NCBI GenBank assembly: GCA_003611875.1
Contig: RAYY01000046.1
Location: 1-32,491, forward strand
Reading direction: 5' to 3'
Length of the DNA stretch: 32,491 bases
Origin: a bacterium D16-56
Lineage (GTDB): Bacteria > Bacillota > Clostridia > Lachnospirales > Lachnospiraceae
Shown here: positions 7,982 to 15,492 of the stretch, in pieces
Layout: each line of letters begins with the position of its first letter
Position numbering within the stretch: position 1 is the stretch's first letter
The notes under the pieces: model-generated
Told to the model about the DNA's origin: nothing
Databases searched by the model: none
Seen by the model: the letters and a program-made list of their open reading frames with translations, nothing else
Position numbers and translations under genes: made by a program

Positions 7982-8938
7982 TCACCACTCCTCTATTTGT
8001 CTCAACAGCACGGTCTGTGCCTTTGTCAATTTTTTCTCTTTTATCTGTCTTAATGTTTCCTGATCTTCCTTTCCCAATTCTCCTGATATCCGATTGTTAA
8101 AAAGCCTTGCCAATTCCCGATCTATCATCTGCTTCCATTCTTTATGATTTCCATTTGAAAAACTTTTTATAAACAGATTATTTGCATCAATAATATTATC
8201 AAAATCATTGGTATCTAAAATCTCGTACCTCTCGTCTGGCAAAATTGCAATGATATTACAATCGCAAGTGCCGACAATCACGTCTGCACACTGTGTTGTA
8301 ACAACAAAATTCATCTCCTTGTAATATTTCTTGATAAACATCAGCAGCCTGCATGCATTGTTAGGCGTCAGGCATTCATTTATCTCATCTATAATAAACA
8401 AATATTGTTTCTTCTTTCCATACTTCACTACCATATCCTGATAATATTCCAATTCGAAAAATATACGAATCAATGCCTGATATCCGTTAGATAATCTCCT
8501 CTCTTTCCCATCAATCAAAGCATAATTATCAATATCTCTTTTTACCAAAAAATCATGGTTTGTAAACTCTTTAAACATCCCTCTGACTTTATGAGCATAA
8601 TAAGGATACAAACTCTCAATTCCATCTGTGGCTGTGCCGAAGATTTGAAAGCTGTCTTCCTGATTGAAAAATCTCCTATCTGACCGTGTTTCTATAATCT
8701 TTTTATTATATTCAATATCTTTTTTCTTTTTCTCAAATTCTACCCGCTCAATTAAAAAACGCCGATTGACTACATCCAAAAAATAAATTCCGCCATCCTT
8801 GTCTCTCTCTATTAATTCCTGTAACAGATCTGATTTTCCAATCGAATTATCCCCAATTATGATAGTATCCAGATGTATCAGCAATCCATCCCATATTTTG
8901 TCAGCAAGTGTTTTTATCATATTTTGATAATTGTTCAT
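7982..8938 (-). CDS. Small ABC-type/AAA ATPase, second gene of putative defence cassette
   Basis: This 318-residue ATPase starts at the ATG at 8938, which has GGTGGAAGG eight bases upstream; an in-frame TTG lies six bases earlier. Walker A is GDNSIGKS (29-36), an ABC-like signature is LSNGYQ (149-154), and Walker B is LFIIDE (180-185). The usual switch histidine after Walker B appears replaced (TTQCAD, Q216). At this length there is no room for the long coiled coil or the TOPRIM domain of OLD-type ATPases. It overlaps the DUF262 gene by 38 bases and is followed one base later by the HNH gene, an ATPase-HNH order like ptuA-ptuB. Likely role: NTP-dependent control of the nuclease (inference). 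Confidence 0.75.
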   Translation of the reverse strand: MNNYQNMIKTLADKIWDGLLIHLDTIIIGDNSIGKSDLLQELIERDKDGGIYFLDVVNRRFLIERVEFEKKKKDIEYNKKIIETRSDRRFFNQEDSFQIFGTATDGIESLYPYYAHKVRGMFKEFTNHDFLVKRDIDNYALIDGKERRLSNGYQALIRIFFELEYYQDMVVKYGKKKQYLFIIDEINECLTPNNACRLLMFIKKYYKEMNFVVTTQCADVIVGTCDCNIIAILPDERYEILDTNDFDNIIDANNLFIKSFSNGNHKEWKQMIDRELARLFNNRISGELGKEDQETLRQIKEKKLTKAQTVLLRQIEEW

Positions 8939-10022
8939 AAGCAACCTTCCACCTTTTTTTCATTCTGGAATCTGACATTGTTCCCTGCCTGGACAATGCA
9001 TTAAACTCCTCTGTTCTCTCAAGTTCTTCACATATGGAATCTGTAATTACAAAATCTAATCCTGCTTTTTCCTGGATGGCAAACAGGCTGTCTAATGTGG
9101 TTACCTTTTTATGGGTTTTTTTGATATCAAACCGATCTAAAAATTTCTCAAGGCACTTTTTATATTTCATCGTTGTATCCTCGTCAAAACCTATGACCAT
9201 CTCTGAAAAATCATCCAACAAGGTTTCCTCATATCTTCCCATAAAAAACTCTTGTTTCGTTTCTGAAAAGATAACATAATACTCCATTGCACAAAGCCGC
9301 AGCAAAATCTCAACATCTTTTCCTTTGGAGTCAATTTTCCCATATAGTTTTCGCCATTTTTTATTATTTTTATTCACATCATAAAGCATCTGATAAAAAG
9401 GACAAGGATAAATTCCATTTCTAAGCTCCTGGTCCGAAAGCCTTTCTCCTTCACGGTTTAGATTTGCAAAAATTTTATGTAATATTTTATCACGGTTTTC
9501 CTGAGACTCTATTTTTATTTCCACAATAGTAATGGGCATGTAATCCACTTTTCTCTGCAGCCTTTTTGGAAGCTGGCCATATGAGATATCAAAATCACGA
9601 CCATCTACCCGCATGTTATATTTACAATCCTTCACTAATTTTTTCCGTTCAAGTGCTTCTAAAAAAGTCTCGTCTCCCAGCTCCAGATTCTGATAATCAA
9701 AAAACGGACTCCTTTCATTTCCCACTATAATTCCGAAATAATATAAAAACAAGCTGATAATCCTCTGCTGACCATCCAAAATTTCTAATTGATTTTCATT
9801 GTTTCGATAGGTATAGATTGGTGGGATAGGTAGGCCCTTGATCAAAGATACTGCCAAATTTTCTATTTTTTTCTTAGACCATCTGAATTTTCGCTGATAC
9901 TCTGGTATCACATACATATGGTCATTAACACCTTCAACCAATGTTCGAAATGCTACATCTGCTTTTACCTGATTAATACTAACCTCATGATAAATATCTA
10001 ATAATGTTTCTGTTTGCCCCAT
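8901..10022 (-). CDS. Stand-alone DUF262 protein, first gene of putative defence cassette
   Basis: The 373-residue protein begins with a DUF262 (GmrS-like) domain. It has the EYQRKFRW motif (40-47) and LDGQQR (82-87), the conserved ParB-like nucleotide-handling residues of the family, followed by a helical C-terminal half. The DUF1524 HNH domain found in fused GmrSD/BrxU restriction enzymes is absent; an HNH gene lies two genes downstream instead. I chose the ATG at 10022 because AAAGGAA sits seven bases upstream. The longer reading to 10061 starts inside a hairpin loop and lacks a good ribosome binding site. It lies 79 bases after rseP in the same direction. A role in sensing modified or foreign DNA is inferred from GmrSD. 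Confidence 0.8.
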   Translation of the reverse strand: MGQTETLLDIYHEVSINQVKADVAFRTLVEGVNDHMYVIPEYQRKFRWSKKKIENLAVSLIKGLPIPPIYTYRNNENQLEILDGQQRIISLFLYYFGIIVGNERSPFFDYQNLELGDETFLEALERKKLVKDCKYNMRVDGRDFDISYGQLPKRLQRKVDYMPITIVEIKIESQENRDKILHKIFANLNREGERLSDQELRNGIYPCPFYQMLYDVNKNNKKWRKLYGKIDSKGKDVEILLRLCAMEYYVIFSETKQEFFMGRYEETLLDDFSEMVIGFDEDTTMKYKKCLEKFLDRFDIKKTHKKVTTLDSLFAIQEKAGLDFVITDSICEELERTEEFNALSRQGTMSDSRMKKRWKVAYEQLSKYDKNTC

Positions 10023-10047
10023 CAAATATTCCTTTCCACTCCTCTTA

Positions 10048-10085
10048 ATCCGGCAAAACACATTCCAGAATCCATTTTGCCGGAT
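10048..10085. repeat. Perfect inverted repeat ahead of the DUF262 gene
   Basis: ATCCGGCAAAA (10048-10058) and TTTTGCCGGAT (10075-10085) form an 11-bp perfect stem with a 16-base loop. It fills most of the gap between the rseP stop (10102) and the DUF262 ribosome binding site. It could be an operator, an mRNA processing or attenuation hairpin, or a scar of cassette insertion. It lacks a T tract right after the stem, so it is not a standard terminator. Confidence 0.6.
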
Positions 10086-10101
10086 ACTCCATGATACCTT
10101 A

Positions 10102-11154
10102 TTAAATCAGCTTCCGAATATCATTAAACAACACCAGCACCATCACCATCATCAAAAACACCATTCCCGCCGCATGGACCATGCCTTCCTTCTCCGGATC
10201 CACTGGCTTTCCCCGCAAAAGCTCCACCAGGAGAAACAAAAGCCTTCCTCCGTCCAGCGCCGGAATGGGAAGGAGATTCATGATGCCAAGAGTGGCGCTG
10301 AGCAGCAGTCCCCAGGTTGCGATCACATTTAAAAGCACCGCCGCGCCGCCTCTTTGGCCCTCCTCAATGGTTTCCCCCACCATACTCACAATGCCTACTG
10401 GCCCTGTCACGGAATCCTGCACCTTCATCTGTCCCTGGAATAACATCCTCAGACCGTCAAATGTAGTGACAATACAATATTTCACCTCATAAAAGCTATA
10501 ATCCAGAAACTCAATCAGGTTCTCCGCTTTTTTATAATTCCCCAAAAAACTGACTCCCATCATAAATGCCTGGTACTCCTCATGAAACTCCGGCGTAAGC
10601 TTTGTCACATATTCCTTTGTCTCTCCGTCTGCTGTTCTTTCATAGCGGACAGTCAGGCTCTCTCCCGGATGGGACATCAGATACAAAGACACATCCCTTC
10701 TGGAAAAGATCTTCCGGTTGTTGATTCCGGTCAGCAGATCTCCTGACTTAAGCCCTGCTGCTTCTGCCGGTGATCCTTCTGTCACCTCATAGAGAACCGG
10801 CATATCCCGCCCTACCTGAGCCACAATCACCATTGCACACAAAAAGGCAAGAAGCAGGTTAAATACAGGCCCTGCCGCAATCACTGAGATCCGTGTCCAT
10901 ACGGATTTATTGTTAAAAGTAGCCGGATCCGGATTGTCTGCATCCTCCCCCACCATCATACAGGATCCGCCAAAAGGCAGGCATTTGATGGAATACCTGG
11001 TTTCCCCACGCACAAAGCTGCACAAACGGGGACCCATGCCGATGGAAAATTCCACCACACCGATCCCTCCTAATTTGGCAAATAAAAAATGTCCGAACTC
11101 GTGTATCAGCACAATCACACCAAACAGCAGTACCCCTGCCAGAATATACAACAA
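10102..11154 (-). CDS. rseP: RIP metalloprotease RseP (site-2 protease)
   Basis: An intramembrane zinc protease of 350 residues that cleaves transmembrane anti-sigma factors and leftover signal peptides. The active site HEFGH (18-22) lies in the first membrane helix, a PDZ domain spans about 118-195, and the C-terminal catalytic motif is NLLPIPALDGG (about 292-302) before the last helices. The start codon is TTG (a second TTG follows), placed one base after the dxr stop with AGGTGG just upstream, so it is translationally coupled to dxr. In the standard order ispG would follow directly; here the DUF262 cassette does. Confidence 0.96.
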   Translation of the reverse strand: MLYILAGVLLFGVIVLIHEFGHFLFAKLGGIGVVEFSIGMGPRLCSFVRGETRYSIKCLPFGGSCMMVGEDADNPDPATFNNKSVWTRISVIAAGPVFNLLLAFLCAMVIVAQVGRDMPVLYEVTEGSPAEAAGLKSGDLLTGINNRKIFSRRDVSLYLMSHPGESLTVRYERTADGETKEYVTKLTPEFHEEYQAFMMGVSFLGNYKKAENLIEFLDYSFYEVKYCIVTTFDGLRMLFQGQMKVQDSVTGPVGIVSMVGETIEEGQRGGAAVLLNVIATWGLLLSATLGIMNLLPIPALDGGRLLFLLVELLRGKPVDPEKEGMVHAAGMVFLMMVMVLVLFNDIRKLI

Positions 11155-11155
11155 A

Positions 11156-12298
11156 TTACCACCTGCTTTCTAAAAATTCATAGGTTTCTTGTTCTGCCGC
11201 CAGAATCTCCTCTACCTTTGGCTGCATGATCCGATGATGGGACTCCATAGCGCTCTCAATCATCTCAATTATGGCAGGATAAGAGATCTTCCTGCCCAAA
11301 AACTTTGCCACCGCATATTCATTGGCAGCATTATACACCGTTGGTATAGAGCCGCCTTCTCTGCCTGCCTGGTAAGCCAGGGACAGTCCCCGAAACACCA
11401 AAAGATCCGGCTCCTCAAAAGAAATCTTGCCCAATTTTGCAAAATCCAGCCGCTCTCCCGGCAAAAATCTTCTCTCCGGATAATAAAGGGCATATTGAAT
11501 GGGAAGCTTCATATCTGGTGTCCCAAGCTGTGCCATCACTGCCCCGTCCTCAAATTCCACCATGGAATGAATCACGCTCTGAGGCTGCACCACCACCTGA
11601 ATCTGATCCAGATCCACCCCAAACAGCCACTTGGCCTCCATGACCTCCAATCCTTTGTTGACCATAGTGGAAGAATCAATGGTTATCTTCTTTCCCATAC
11701 TCCAGTTCGGATGCTTTAAGGCGTCCTCCGGCTGTACATTGGAAAGCTGCTCTTTGCTCCACCCACGAAACGGCCCGCCGGAGGCTGTAAGAAGGATCTT
11801 GTGGACAGCTCTTTTATCCTCCCCGTTCATACATTGGAAAATAGCGCTGTGTTCGCTGTCCACCGGCAGAATCTTCACATTCTTTTCCTTTGCAAGCGGC
11901 ATTATCAGATGACCTGCCGTCACCAAGGTCTCCTTATTGGCCAGGGCAATATCCTTTCCCGCCTCTATGGCTGCTATGGTAGGCCGTATTCCAATCATTC
12001 CCACAATGGCTGTCACCAGGATTTCCGACTGAGGCTCTGCGGCCACCTCCAAAAGTCCCTCCATTCCGGATGTAATCCGCACGTTTAAATCCTTTGTCAA
12101 AGTCCGCAGCTCTCTTGCCTTCTCCTCATCCCCCATACAGGCCAGAGCAGGAGAAAACCTTCGGATCTGCTGCTCCATCAAACGCACATTTGACCCTGCT
12201 GCCAGGGCTGTCACCTGCAGATCCCGATTCTGCTCCACAACCTCCAGAGTCTGGGTTCCTATGGAGCCTGTTGACCCTAATATCGCTATTTTCTTCAC
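11156..12298 (-). CDS. dxr: 1-deoxy-D-xylulose 5-phosphate reductoisomerase
   Basis: Dxr converts DXP to MEP with NADPH, the first committed step of the MEP isoprenoid pathway, whose later enzyme IspG is encoded in the same operon. The 380 residues match the family length. Visible are the Rossmann motif GSTGSIGTQ near the N terminus, VDSEHSAIFQC (metal and substrate site), ASGGPFRG and NKGLEVMEAKWLF. I place the start at GTG 12298, where AAGGAGG lies eight bases upstream. An upstream in-frame ATG at 12367 would add 23 residues that do not look like the family. It lies 76 bases after cdsA. Confidence 0.96.
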   Translation of the reverse strand: MKKIAILGSTGSIGTQTLEVVEQNRDLQVTALAAGSNVRLMEQQIRRFSPALACMGDEEKARELRTLTKDLNVRITSGMEGLLEVAAEPQSEILVTAIVGMIGIRPTIAAIEAGKDIALANKETLVTAGHLIMPLAKEKNVKILPVDSEHSAIFQCMNGEDKRAVHKILLTASGGPFRGWSKEQLSNVQPEDALKHPNWSMGKKITIDSSTMVNKGLEVMEAKWLFGVDLDQIQVVVQPQSVIHSMVEFEDGAVMAQLGTPDMKLPIQYALYYPERRFLPGERLDFAKLGKISFEEPDLLVFRGLSLAYQAGREGGSIPTVYNAANEYAVAKFLGRKISYPAIIEMIESAMESHHRIMQPKVEEILAAEQETYEFLESRW

Positions 12299-12374
12299 AA
12301 GTATTTCCTCCTTAGCCGTTAATGTACTCTCAAAAGTCTCCCTGTGCCTTTGGCCCGGTGCCGGCAATCCCTGC

Positions 12375-13175
12375 TCATCGTAAAAACGTCACAGCAAAGT
12401 AAATGGCCGGCGCTGTAAACAGCATACTGTCAAACCGGTCCAAAATCCCTCCGTGCCCTGGAATCAAATGTCCGTAATCCTTAATATCATGATTTCTTTT
12501 AATGGCTGAAGCCGCCAGATCCCCTACCTGGGAAATCACGGCAGCAATAGCACAGGCAATCCCGCAGGCTACCCGGGGATTCCCCACCTCCAGCATTCTG
12601 CTTCCATAGACACAGGCAAACAGATATCCCAAAAGAGCTGCCCCTGCCACGCCTCCCACTGCCCCCTCAATGGTCTTTTTCGGACTTAAAACCGGCACCA
12701 GCTTGTGCTTTCCCAAAAGCATTCCCACACAGTAAGCACAGGTGTCGCATCCCCAGGAGCTGAAAAAGATCAGCCACACCAAATAGATCCCGTCTGCCAT
12801 GGCCCGGACCTGATACAGATAGGAAAGCATCACTGCTGCATAAAACACACCGAAAAAGGCTACTGTCACTTCCTCTGTCCGATACTTGGGAAACGTAAAC
12901 ACATAAATTCCCATCAGCACCATCAGCGCTGCAATGGCCATTAAAATCACGTACTGCTGCCCCTCATACCACACCAATCCATAATATGCCGCTGCTGTCA
13001 GATAGCCCACCATTCCAAGAGGATTTTTCTCGATTTTCATCACCCGGTACAGCTCAAACAGCCCCACCAGAGAGATCATCCCTGCGGTCACATAGAGAAG
13101 CACCCCGCCTCTCCCCACAATCAAAACTGCAAGAACAACCAAAATAATGCCGCTTATCAGACGTTTTCCAAACAT
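12375..13175 (-). CDS. cdsA: Phosphatidate cytidylyltransferase (CDP-diglyceride synthase)
   Basis: An integral membrane enzyme that makes CDP-diacylglycerol from phosphatidate and CTP, feeding all phospholipid synthesis. The 266-residue protein is almost wholly hydrophobic helices. It ends in the CdsA signature, S-A-I-K-R-N-H-D-I-K-D-Y-G, followed by LIPGHGGILDRFDS, which contains the metal-binding aspartate. The start at 13175 is supported by AAAGGAGGGG just upstream; the frame extends to 13208 without a better site. It lies 36 bases after uppS. Confidence 0.95.
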   Translation of the reverse strand: MFGKRLISGIILVVLAVLIVGRGGVLLYVTAGMISLVGLFELYRVMKIEKNPLGMVGYLTAAAYYGLVWYEGQQYVILMAIAALMVLMGIYVFTFPKYRTEEVTVAFFGVFYAAVMLSYLYQVRAMADGIYLVWLIFFSSWGCDTCAYCVGMLLGKHKLVPVLSPKKTIEGAVGGVAGAALLGYLFACVYGSRMLEVGNPRVACGIACAIAAVISQVGDLAASAIKRNHDIKDYGHLIPGHGGILDRFDSMLFTAPAIYFAVTFLR

Positions 13176-13211
13176 TTTGGACCCCTCCTTTTTGCTGTCT
13201 GGCCACACTCC

Positions 13212-13934
13212 CTACTTTACCCCGCCGAATCTCCGCTCTCGTTTATTATACGCAAGAATTGCCTTTTCCAATTCCTCCTGATCAAAATCCGGCCAAAGAC
13301 AGTCTGTCACAAAAATTTCCGTATAGGCAAGCTGCCACAGCAAATAATTGGACAGGCGAATCTCCCCGCTGGTGCGGATCAAAAGATCCGGATCCGGCAT
13401 TCCTGCCGTATCCAGATAGGATTCCATTGTTTCCTGTGTAATCTCATCCGCCTTCAAAATACCGGATACACAGTCCTGTGCCATCCGTCTGGCTGCCCGG
13501 GTCAGCTCATCCCTGCCCCCATAATTAACTGCAATCACAAAGGTCAGTCCGGTGTTTTCCTTTGTCTCCCTTACCAGCCTGTTGATTCCCTCAATAATGT
13601 CCTTATCAAACCGTCTCCGGTCCCCGATCATCTGCACCCTGACATTGTTGGCTGTGGCAATCTTTAAAAGCCTGACCATATAATACCGAAAAAGCTGCAT
13701 GAGAGCTCCTACTTCCTCTGAAGAACGCTTCCAGTTCTCTGTAGAAAATCCATACACAGTCAAATATTCAATTCCCATTCTGGCCGCGATCTCCACTGTC
13801 TTCTCCACTGTCACACAGCCCTGCTTATGTCCCATGGTCCGGGGAAGCCCCCGCTTCTTTGCCCATCTTCCATTTCCGTCTAAGATCAGCGCCACATGTT
13901 TAGGAATCACCATTCCGTCCAATTTTTGCCCCAT
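13212..13934 (-). CDS. uppS: Isoprenyl transferase (undecaprenyl diphosphate synthase)
   Basis: A cis-prenyltransferase that extends farnesyl diphosphate with IPP to the C55 carrier lipid used for peptidoglycan. It has 240 residues. The substrate-binding motif LDGNGRWAKKRG carries the catalytic Asp19. GFSTENWKRS and the C-terminal RTSGEIRLSNYLLWQ and ELEKAILAYNKRERRFGG are typical of the family. The start has GGGAGG six bases upstream. It consumes IPP made by the Dxr-IspG pathway encoded downstream. Confidence 0.97.
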   Translation of the reverse strand: MGQKLDGMVIPKHVALILDGNGRWAKKRGLPRTMGHKQGCVTVEKTVEIAARMGIEYLTVYGFSTENWKRSSEEVGALMQLFRYYMVRLLKIATANNVRVQMIGDRRRFDKDIIEGINRLVRETKENTGLTFVIAVNYGGRDELTRAARRMAQDCVSGILKADEITQETMESYLDTAGMPDPDLLIRTSGEIRLSNYLLWQLAYTEIFVTDCLWPDFDQEELEKAILAYNKRERRFGGVK

Positions 13935-13971
13935 TCTGCACCTCCCTGTATTTATAGCTGTATTTTAAGAC

Positions 13972-13996
13972 AAAAGGACAGGAAAATCCCCTGTCC
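13972..13996 (-). terminator. Hairpin between frr and uppS
   Basis: GGACAGG (13976-13982) pairs with CCTGTCC (13990-13996), and on the minus strand TTTTG follows. It lies 87 bases past the frr stop and 37 bases before uppS. It may partly terminate the pyrH-frr transcript, letting some transcription pass into uppS. I find no convincing promoter between it and uppS. Confidence 0.5.
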
Positions 13997-14082
13997 CCCT
14001 ATCTTCCTCATATTATTTTTTAACAGTCAAAATATAAGCCATTCCACCCATCGAAACGATAACCGCATCTCTTATGACCCTG

Positions 14083-14637
14083 CTATACCGTCATAATCTC
14101 CTTCGTCTTATTCTCCACAGCCGCGTCAATCTTCTCGATCATCTTGTCCGTGATCTTCTGAATCTTCTCTGTGCCCAGCTTTAAATCATCCTCTGACATC
14201 TCCCCTGCTTTTTCCATCTTCTTAAAGGTCTCATTGGCGTCCCGGCGGATATTGCGGACGGCTACTTTCGTATTCTCACCTTTTTTCTTCACATCCTTGG
14301 CCAGATCTTTTCTGCGTTCCTCTGTCAGCTCCGGAAACACAAGGCGGATCACATTGCCGTCATTGGTAGGATGAATCCCTAAATCCGACATATTGATGGC
14401 CTTCTCAATGGCTTTTAAGAGACTTTTCTCCCAAGGCTGGATCACAATCATGCGGGCCTCCGGAATGTTAATGTTGCCGACCTGCTGAATCGGCGTAGGC
14501 GTTCCATAATAATCTACCTTGATCTTGTCCAACACATGGGGGTTGGCACGTCCGGCACGAATGGTGGTGTATTCGCTTAAAAGCACCTCCAAAGACTTGT
14601 TCATCTTGTCCTCATACATTTTTAATTGTTCCTGCAT
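14083..14637 (-). CDS. frr: Ribosome recycling factor
   Basis: RRF splits post-termination ribosomes together with EF-G. The 184 residues have the expected length and the family pattern: ERAxKSLEVL-like N-terminal helix (MNKSLEVLLSEYTTIRAGRANP), the hinge region with YGTPTPIQQVGNI, and ERRKDLAKDVKKKGE. The start has CAGGAGGGG upstream and lies 12 bases after pyrH, the usual pairing. Confidence 0.97.
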   Translation of the reverse strand: MQEQLKMYEDKMNKSLEVLLSEYTTIRAGRANPHVLDKIKVDYYGTPTPIQQVGNINIPEARMIVIQPWEKSLLKAIEKAINMSDLGIHPTNDGNVIRLVFPELTEERRKDLAKDVKKKGENTKVAVRNIRRDANETFKKMEKAGEMSEDDLKLGTEKIQKITDKMIEKIDAAVENKTKEIMTV

Positions 14638-14649
14638 ATTCCCCTCCTG

Positions 14650-15354
14650 TTATTCAACGGTCACAATCGTACCGTTTATTTTTCCCTGCATTGCACTGGC
14701 AATGCTGTCCTTTTCGTTTAAATCAAATACAGCCATGGGCATCCTGTGCTCTAAGCACATGATGGAAGCCGTCAGATCTACCACAGCCAGCTTTTTGTCA
14801 ATCACTTCCTGAATGGAGATCCTGTCATAGCGCTTAGCATCCGGATTCTCGGCCGGGTCACTGTCATACACTCCGTCAATGGACTTAGCCAGCAAAATAC
14901 AGTCTGCATCCATCTCCACCGCCCGCAGGGTAATCCCTGTATCCGTAGAGAAATACGGGTGTCCTGTCCCTCCTGCGAAAAAGACCACCATTCCCTTCTC
15001 AAAATACTTGTTGGCCCTGTCCTTGGAAAAGACCTTTGTCATAGTCCCGCACTCAAAGGGCGTTAAAATCTGGGTCATCATACCTGTATTCCGAAAAATC
15101 TCCGACACATAAATACAGTTCATCACAGTGGCCAGCATCCCGATCTGGTCTGCCTTGGTACGGTCAATGGCCTCGCTGGTACGGCCCCGCCAGAAATTCC
15201 CCCCGCCGATGACAATCCCCACCTGGACTCCTGCGTCCACGGAAAGCCTGACCTGCCTGGCCACCTCTTTTACCGTATCTTCATCAAAGCCGGTCTTCTT
15301 AGGCCCTGCCAGAGCCTCTCCGCTCAGCTTTAAAAACACACGTCTTTTACTCAT
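14650..15354 (-). CDS. pyrH: Uridylate kinase (UMP kinase)
   Basis: An amino-acid-kinase-fold UMP kinase that makes UDP for RNA, DNA and envelope sugar nucleotides. With the start at 15354 it has 234 residues, matching the family. The sequence opens with KRRVFLKLSGEALAG, followed by GIVIGGGNFWRG, the family's glycine-rich phosphate site, and FFAGGTGHPYFSTDT. AGGAG lies ten bases before this ATG; the frame remains open to 15432, where starts are poor. Unusually for some relatives, rpsB and tsf do not precede it; the ogg gene does. Confidence 0.96.
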   Translation of the reverse strand: MSKRRVFLKLSGEALAGPKKTGFDEDTVKEVARQVRLSVDAGVQVGIVIGGGNFWRGRTSEAIDRTKADQIGMLATVMNCIYVSEIFRNTGMMTQILTPFECGTMTKVFSKDRANKYFEKGMVVFFAGGTGHPYFSTDTGITLRAVEMDADCILLAKSIDGVYDSDPAENPDAKRYDRISIQEVIDKKLAVVDLTASIMCLEHRMPMAVFDLNEKDSIASAMQGKINGTIVTVE

Positions 15355-15427
15355 AGTATACATTCTCCTGTCATGCTTCGTACTGCGGTCACTGCGATCC
15401 ATGCATAGACCTGACTGAATTGTTACT

Positions 15428-15456
15428 ATCATATCACATTCATGGAATTTTGAAAA
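15428..15456 (-). promoter_or_regulatory. Probable promoter of the pyrH operon
   Basis: On the minus strand TATGAT (15428-15433) lies 17 bases after TTTTCA (15451-15456). Transcription would start near 15421, giving a leader of about 67 bases before the pyrH ATG at 15354. The -10 box is good and the -35 box weak. It falls in the gap between ogg and pyrH, which fits a start of a new transcription unit. Confidence 0.5.
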
Positions 15457-15492
15457 GTAGCTTTTGACTTTTGCTTATTATACAGGAAACTC

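Noticed and set aside
10023-10061. Longer start of the DUF262 gene at 10061
   Set aside because: The start lies in the loop of the 10048-10085 hairpin, has no good Shine-Dalgarno, and adds 13 residues unlike the family. The ATG at 10022 has AAAGGAA in place.
7170-10105. Direct repeats or att sites bordering the cassette
   Set aside because: I compared the two borders by eye and found no shared repeat of convincing length, and there is no integrase or transposase gene nearby.
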